From assembly GCA_045531455.1 (NCBI GenBank), contig JAZSEA010000099.1, positions 1 through 7,598 of the forward strand: 7,598 bases of DNA, written 5' to 3'. The notes beneath the pieces are model-generated. The model saw only the letters and a list, made by a program, of their open reading frames with translations, ran no database searches and was not told where the DNA came from. The stretch is from CAG-390 sp045531455. Its GTDB lineage: Bacteria; Bacillota; Clostridia; Oscillospirales; CAG-272. This document shows, piece after piece, positions 4,942-7,598 of the stretch; the stretch's first letter is position 1, and each line of letters begins with the position of its first letter. A program made the position numbers and the translations under genes.

Positions 4942-6342
4942 TCAGTCTCTCTTCTTGAATACGACAGCGGTTCCGAGGAGAGCAACGACCACAGCGGCGC
5001 CTGCAACGAATCCGCCGCAGCCCCTCTTTTCCTCGGTGGGAGCATCGGTGCCGGGAGCGGGAGTCTGCTCGGGTGCTTCGGTGGGAGCATCGGTAGCCTC
5101 GGGAGCATCGGTGGGCTCGTCGGTAACAACGGGAGCCTCGGTGGGTTCATCGGTTACAACGGGAGCTTCGGTGGTCTCGGGAGCTTCGGTCTTTTCGGGA
5201 TAAGCCGCGGAGAGACGCTCGTAGATTCCCTTTGCGCAGGTGTCAACAACAGCCTGAGCCTGAGGAGTAAGACCTACGGCGAAGATCTGGTCAAATCCAC
5301 TCTGTCCGCTTCCCTGGTCGCCGAGATAGAGAACGTCATTGACTACGATCGCGTTGCAGAGCGAGTTTGCGCCCAAAGCGATAAGGATATCGTCGCGGTT
5401 GATTGGAAGAGTTATCTTGTCTTCCGTGACCTCAATATTTGCAATGGGGCTGAGAAGGGTCTTGTCGTAGATGCCGACCTTACCCGTCTTCTGGGTGGTT
5501 ACGAAGAGGTAGTTGTTCCATACGGCAACGCCGTATGCAGTATCGTGAGGGAGCTCATTGAGGATGAGATTGCCGTCAGCGGAGATAACGAGAACCTTCT
5601 GACCCGCGGAATTGTTTCCTGCGAGGTAGATGGTGCCGTCGGTGTCGACGTCAAGGTAGTTGCCTTCATTGAGGTTGAAGGGCTCCTTCTGGAGGTCGAT
5701 GAGACCGCTGTTACCGAAAGCGGTGTCAAGAACGGGATTTGCGGGATCGTTTACGTTGAGACGTGCGAGGTAGTCAACGTCGTAGTTAACAACAACGTAA
5801 GCGTAGTAGTTGCCGTTTACCTTTTCAACTGTGAGTCCGTTTACGCCGGTCTTTACCGATTCGCTGGTGGTAACGACGTTAGCGTAACCGATCTGCTTGA
5901 TGGTTCCGTCAGCGTATGTGAAGGTCGCAAGGTCGGCGCGGGTGTTGTTGGGGTTCCAGGCAAGAGCGGCGTAGAGATATCCGCGGTCGTCGGTAGCGAG
6001 TCCCTTGGGGTAGGAGGACTTGCCATTATCGGGCTGGATGTACTGGAAGCCTGCAACTACCTTGCCGGTCTCGATCTCGGACATTTCGATAGCCGAGGAG
6101 CCGTTGGGGTTGAGGTAACCGCCGAATGCGTATTTGCCGTCCTGAGAAATAGCCATACCGCGCATCTGGTACTTACCGTAGAAGAGAACGTCGTCGCCGG
6201 TATAGTTATAACCGTTGGAGGACTGCATTACGACCGTGTACTTGAATCCTGCGGCGTCGGCATCGGTGAGAGCCGAGGAGGGGAGAACAAATACGGAAGC
6301 GATGATCGTCAGGGTGAGCATAAGAGTAATAAGCTTTTTCAT
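4942..6342 (-). CDS. Secreted, membrane-tailed surface protein with probable beta-propeller domain
   Basis: This encodes a 466-residue exported protein. Residues 1-24 are a signal peptide (MKKLITLMLTLTII..., cleavage near PSSA). Residues from about 30 to 380 show recurring blade-like segments, for example KYAFGGYL, YLYAALAW, YYAYVVVNY, TIYLAGNN and YLFVTTQKTGKVGIYD, typical of NHL/YVTN-type beta-propellers; the fold is inferred. Residues 384-438 are a Thr/Glu/Pro linker, a likely wall-spanning spacer. The C-terminus is KRGCGG (439-444), a hydrophobic span and the basic end FKKRD, which looks like a membrane tail or sorting signal without an LPXTG motif. The ATG has AAAGGAG with a 9-nt spacer and its own consensus promoter. 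The gene is divergent from the isomerase-like gene. Ligand or partner is unknown; display of the propeller at the cell surface is the probable role. Confidence 0.88.
   Translation of the reverse strand: MKKLITLMLTLTIIASVFVLPSSALTDADAAGFKYTVVMQSSNGYNYTGDDVLFYGKYQMRGMAISQDGKYAFGGYLNPNGSSAIEMSEIETGKVVAGFQYIQPDNGKSSYPKGLATDDRGYLYAALAWNPNNTRADLATFTYADGTIKQIGYANVVTTSESVKTGVNGLTVEKVNGNYYAYVVVNYDVDYLARLNVNDPANPVLDTAFGNSGLIDLQKEPFNLNEGNYLDVDTDGTIYLAGNNSAGQKVLVISADGNLILNELPHDTAYGVAVWNNYLFVTTQKTGKVGIYDKTLLSPIANIEVTEDKITLPINRDDILIALGANSLCNAIVVNDVLYLGDQGSGQSGFDQIFAVGLTPQAQAVVDTCAKGIYERLSAAYPEKTEAPETTEAPVVTDEPTEAPVVTDEPTDAPEATDAPTEAPEQTPAPGTDAPTEEKRGCGGFVAGAAVVVALLGTAVVFKKRD
5029..5193 (-). repeat. Thr/Glu/Pro repeat linker within the surface-protein gene
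   Basis: Codons 384-438 encode a low-complexity spacer that includes PVVTDEPTEA (394-403) followed at once by PVVTDEPTDA (404-413), then shorter (D/E)AP(T/E) units. The underlying DNA is directly repetitive, so the linker length may vary between strains. Confidence 0.85.
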
Positions 6343-6372
6343 TTTTTGATTCTCCTTTCAGAAGTTACCTTT

Positions 6373-6401
6373 ATTATAGTATGTTTTTTCATTATTGTCA
6401 A
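6373..6401 (-). promoter_or_regulatory. Consensus SigA promoter of the surface-protein gene
   Basis: TTGACA (6396-6401) and TATAAT (6373-6378) are both perfect and have a 17-bp spacer. The A-rich spacer and the roughly 30-nt leader with a strong ribosome-binding site suggest high expression. Confidence 0.92.
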
Positions 6402-6423
6402 GTGATTTTTCAAAATGACTTGA
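6398..6423. promoter_or_regulatory. Inverted repeat between the divergent promoters
   Basis: TCAAGT (6398-6403) and ACTTGA (6418-6423) form a 6-bp dyad with a 14-bp gap. Each half overlaps one of the two -35 boxes. It may be a shared operator, but six bases per arm in AT-rich DNA can occur by chance. Confidence 0.3.
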
Positions 6424-6448
6424 TTTTTGTGTCAATCTGAGATATAAT
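6420..6448 (+). promoter_or_regulatory. Probable SigA promoter of the isomerase-like gene
   Basis: The -10 box TATAAT (6443-6448) is perfect and has TTGATT (6420-6425, four of six matches) 17 bp upstream. The leader to the ATG at 6481 is about 25 nt. The two divergent -35 boxes are only 18 bp apart. Confidence 0.75.
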
Positions 6449-6480
6449 TTACATAATAAAGCGAAAGCGAGTGTACAAAA

Positions 6481-7365
6481 ATGAAAATTGCAGTATCAAC
6501 AAAATTTGCCGAGCGTTCCAGAGAGGGTATTTTCGGCATTTGCGAAAGCTTTGAGCTTATAAAAAACGCGGGCTTTGACGCGGTCGAGGTTGATCTTTCG
6601 AGAGGCATCGGCGGCGCGGCTCTTGAGTCGGATAATTGGAAGGACGGGATGATCTCGATCCGAAATGCCGCAAACGAGGCGGGACTTGAGATAATTTCCG
6701 CACACGCGCCCCACGATCCGAGGCTCTATATCCCCGAAATCGCTCCGACAGCAGAGGAGAGAGCGCGCTTTGACGCCCTGCTCGAGCGTTCTGCCGAGGC
6801 GGCAAAGCTTCTCGGCGCGGGTATTCTCGTCGTTCATCCCGTCGACGATCTGATAAATGCGGAATACGACAGCGCGGTAAATCTCGAAACGAATAAAAAA
6901 TACCTCGGAGGAGTTATTGCCGAGGCAGAGAAGTACGGAATAAAGATCGCGGTCGAGAACGTATATTATTCGAGCGCGTACCGCCTTCGCCGACGTTACG
7001 GCGAGAGTGCGGAGGACGTTATCAATCTTGCCGATGCGATCGGCGCGGGAGTCTGCTGGAACTGCGGACACGCTCATCCCGTTACGATGGATCAGGCTCG
7101 TGCAGTAAAAAAGATCGGCGGGCGTCTCGTACTTATGCACCTCAGCGACAGCCGCGGACATACGGACGCGGGTCTGCCTCCGATGATCGGCGGAGGAAAT
7201 ATCAAGTGGGAACAGATCATGCCCGCGGTCGCCGAGATCGGATTTGAGGGCTACGCTGTCCTCGCCGCCGAGAGCTATCTCCCCGTGATGCCAAAAGCAC
7301 TCCAGCCCGATGCAGCCGCTTTCGCAAGAACGGTTTGCCGCAGACTCGAGGAGCTGGCGAGATAA
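6481..7365 (+). CDS. Sugar phosphate isomerase/epimerase-like TIM-barrel protein
   Basis: This encodes a 294-residue cytoplasmic protein of the xylose isomerase-like/AP endonuclease 2 TIM-barrel superfamily, whose members isomerise or epimerise sugars and related polyols with a divalent metal. Diagnostic strands are AVSTKF (4-9), AVEVDLSRG (34-42), SAHAPHDPRLY (73-83), LVVHPVDD (116-123), IAVENVYY (156-163), LMHLSDSRG (218-226) and YAVLAAES (258-265). The expected metal ligands are Glu159, His220 and Glu264. The fourth site, usually Asp in a (L/W)DxGHA motif, reads CWNCGHAH with Asn194. The length is normal for the family. No strong ribosome-binding site precedes the ATG (only GCGAG), so translation may be modest. 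It stands alone, ended by a hairpin terminator, so the substrate cannot be inferred from neighbours. Confidence 0.9.
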   Translation: MKIAVSTKFAERSREGIFGICESFELIKNAGFDAVEVDLSRGIGGAALESDNWKDGMISIRNAANEAGLEIISAHAPHDPRLYIPEIAPTAEERARFDALLERSAEAAKLLGAGILVVHPVDDLINAEYDSAVNLETNKKYLGGVIAEAEKYGIKIAVENVYYSSAYRLRRRYGESAEDVINLADAIGAGVCWNCGHAHPVTMDQARAVKKIGGRLVLMHLSDSRGHTDAGLPPMIGGGNIKWEQIMPAVAEIGFEGYAVLAAESYLPVMPKALQPDAAAFARTVCRRLEELAR

Positions 7366-7368
7366 AGT

Positions 7369-7397
7369 AAGATCACCGCGCGGAGCGCGGTGATTTT
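7369..7397 (+). terminator. Rho-independent terminator of the isomerase-like gene
   Basis: ATCACCGCG (7372-7380) pairs with CGCGGTGAT (7386-7394) around the loop CGGAG. Flanking AAG/TTT extends the stem by one wobble and two A-T pairs. The T-run is short (TTTTA). The stem begins 6 nt after the stop codon. Its T-run is also the left strand of the closing helix of the RNA structure that follows. Confidence 0.8.
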
Positions 7398-7597
7398 AGC
7401 AAAAGAGAGCCATCGGAGACATGAAACGATAATTCTAACAGCGGGTCTTGCGGTTTTCGAAAGAAAACGGCGGTGTTCAGCCGCCGAGGAAGACCCGGCT
7501 TTCGCCGCAGGCGAATATGGAGACTCAGAACTCATGTGTGCGGATTGAATTTGTACTTGAGTGACATTGGTACTGCCGCACACTATGGCGAGCTAAA
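7395..7597 (+). ncRNA. Putative structured noncoding RNA (about 200 nt), family not identified
   Basis: No gene is present, but the stretch closes on itself. TTTAGC (7395-7400) pairs with GCTAAA (7592-7597), and GCCAT (7409-7413) with ATGGC (7585-7589). Inside, CGGGTCTT (7442-7449) pairs with AAGACCCG (7490-7497). That stem encloses GTTTTC/GAAAAC (7453-7458 and 7463-7468) capped by a GAAA tetraloop, and GGCGG/CCGCC (7469-7473 and 7481-7485). Then follow TTCGCC/GGCGAA (7501-7515, 3-nt loop) and GTGTGCGG/CCGCACAC (7536-7543 and 7576-7583). ACTCA (7523-7527) could pair with TGAGT (7558-7562) as a pseudoknot. The GAAA loop favours the plus strand. Size and host suggest an orphan Firmicutes RNA such as raiA, but I cannot confirm a family. 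No clear promoter is visible, and the 3' end may lie beyond the window. Confidence 0.6.
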
Positions 7598-7598
7598 G

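Noticed and set aside
5545..6405. 286-codon plus-strand frame antisense to the surface-protein gene
   Set aside because: Its Val/Glu-rich sequence is an artefact of codon bias on the opposite strand. The minus-strand gene has signal peptide, promoter and ribosome-binding site.
6496..7161. 221-codon minus-strand frame antisense to the isomerase-like gene
   Set aside because: The plus-strand frame contains the conserved TIM-barrel motifs; this is a shadow.
7275..7583. 102-codon minus-strand frame at the right end
   Set aside because: It lies across the terminator and the structured RNA region, has no ribosome-binding site and shows no protein-like pattern.
7540..7590. T-box riboswitch, because of TTGGTACTGCCGC
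   Set aside because: The conserved TGGNACCGCG core is not matched, no antiterminator/terminator pair is visible, and no aminoacyl-tRNA synthetase or amino-acid gene follows within the window.

Overview
The window looks like chromosomal DNA from an uncultured Clostridia-type Firmicute, probably a gut Oscillospirales or Christensenellales relative. This rests on near-consensus SigA promoters, strong Shine-Dalgarno sites, moderate GC content, a YtrA-type GntR/ABC operon, and a surface protein with a Thr/Glu/Pro linker and a Gly-Cys-Gly-Gly membrane tail. The taxonomic placement is inference.

Layout. Positions 1-440 hold no credible gene. They contain a degenerate repeat array, including an 84-bp direct repeat with small hairpins, and one repeat copy is interrupted by a 116-bp segment between 9-bp direct repeats. 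Positions 4566 down to 508 (minus strand) form one tightly packed six-gene operon: a GntR/YtrA regulator, an ABC ATPase, an ABC-2-like permease, two single-pass membrane proteins and a small lipoprotein. All junctions are overlaps or gaps of 15 nt or less. A perfect TTGACA-17-TATAAT promoter drives it, and four tandem 9-bp repeats cover the -10 and leader, a likely autoregulatory operator. Three start codons were moved downstream of the longest possible reading frame because the ribosome-binding sites demand it.

Positions 4686-4936 are a 251-bp gene-free element bounded by 39-bp imperfect inverted repeats, with further hairpins inside. It lies between the operon promoter and the stop codon of a secreted, probably beta-propeller, surface protein (minus strand, 6342-4942). 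That gene is divergent from a sugar isomerase/epimerase-like TIM-barrel gene (plus strand, 6481-7365). Both have recognisable promoters in the shared 138-bp gap.

After a hairpin terminator (7369-7397), the last 200 bases carry no gene but fold into a closed multi-branched structure: a long-range closing helix, a stem enclosing a GAAA-tetraloop hairpin and a second GC-rich hairpin, then two further hairpins. This is the strongest candidate for something unusual: a structured noncoding RNA of about 200 nt.

How it fits together. The operon is probably a self-regulated response unit in which a ligand or envelope stress releases the GntR protein and induces an ABC transporter plus three exported accessory proteins. 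The surface protein and the isomerase-like enzyme are separate transcription units with no evident functional link to the operon.
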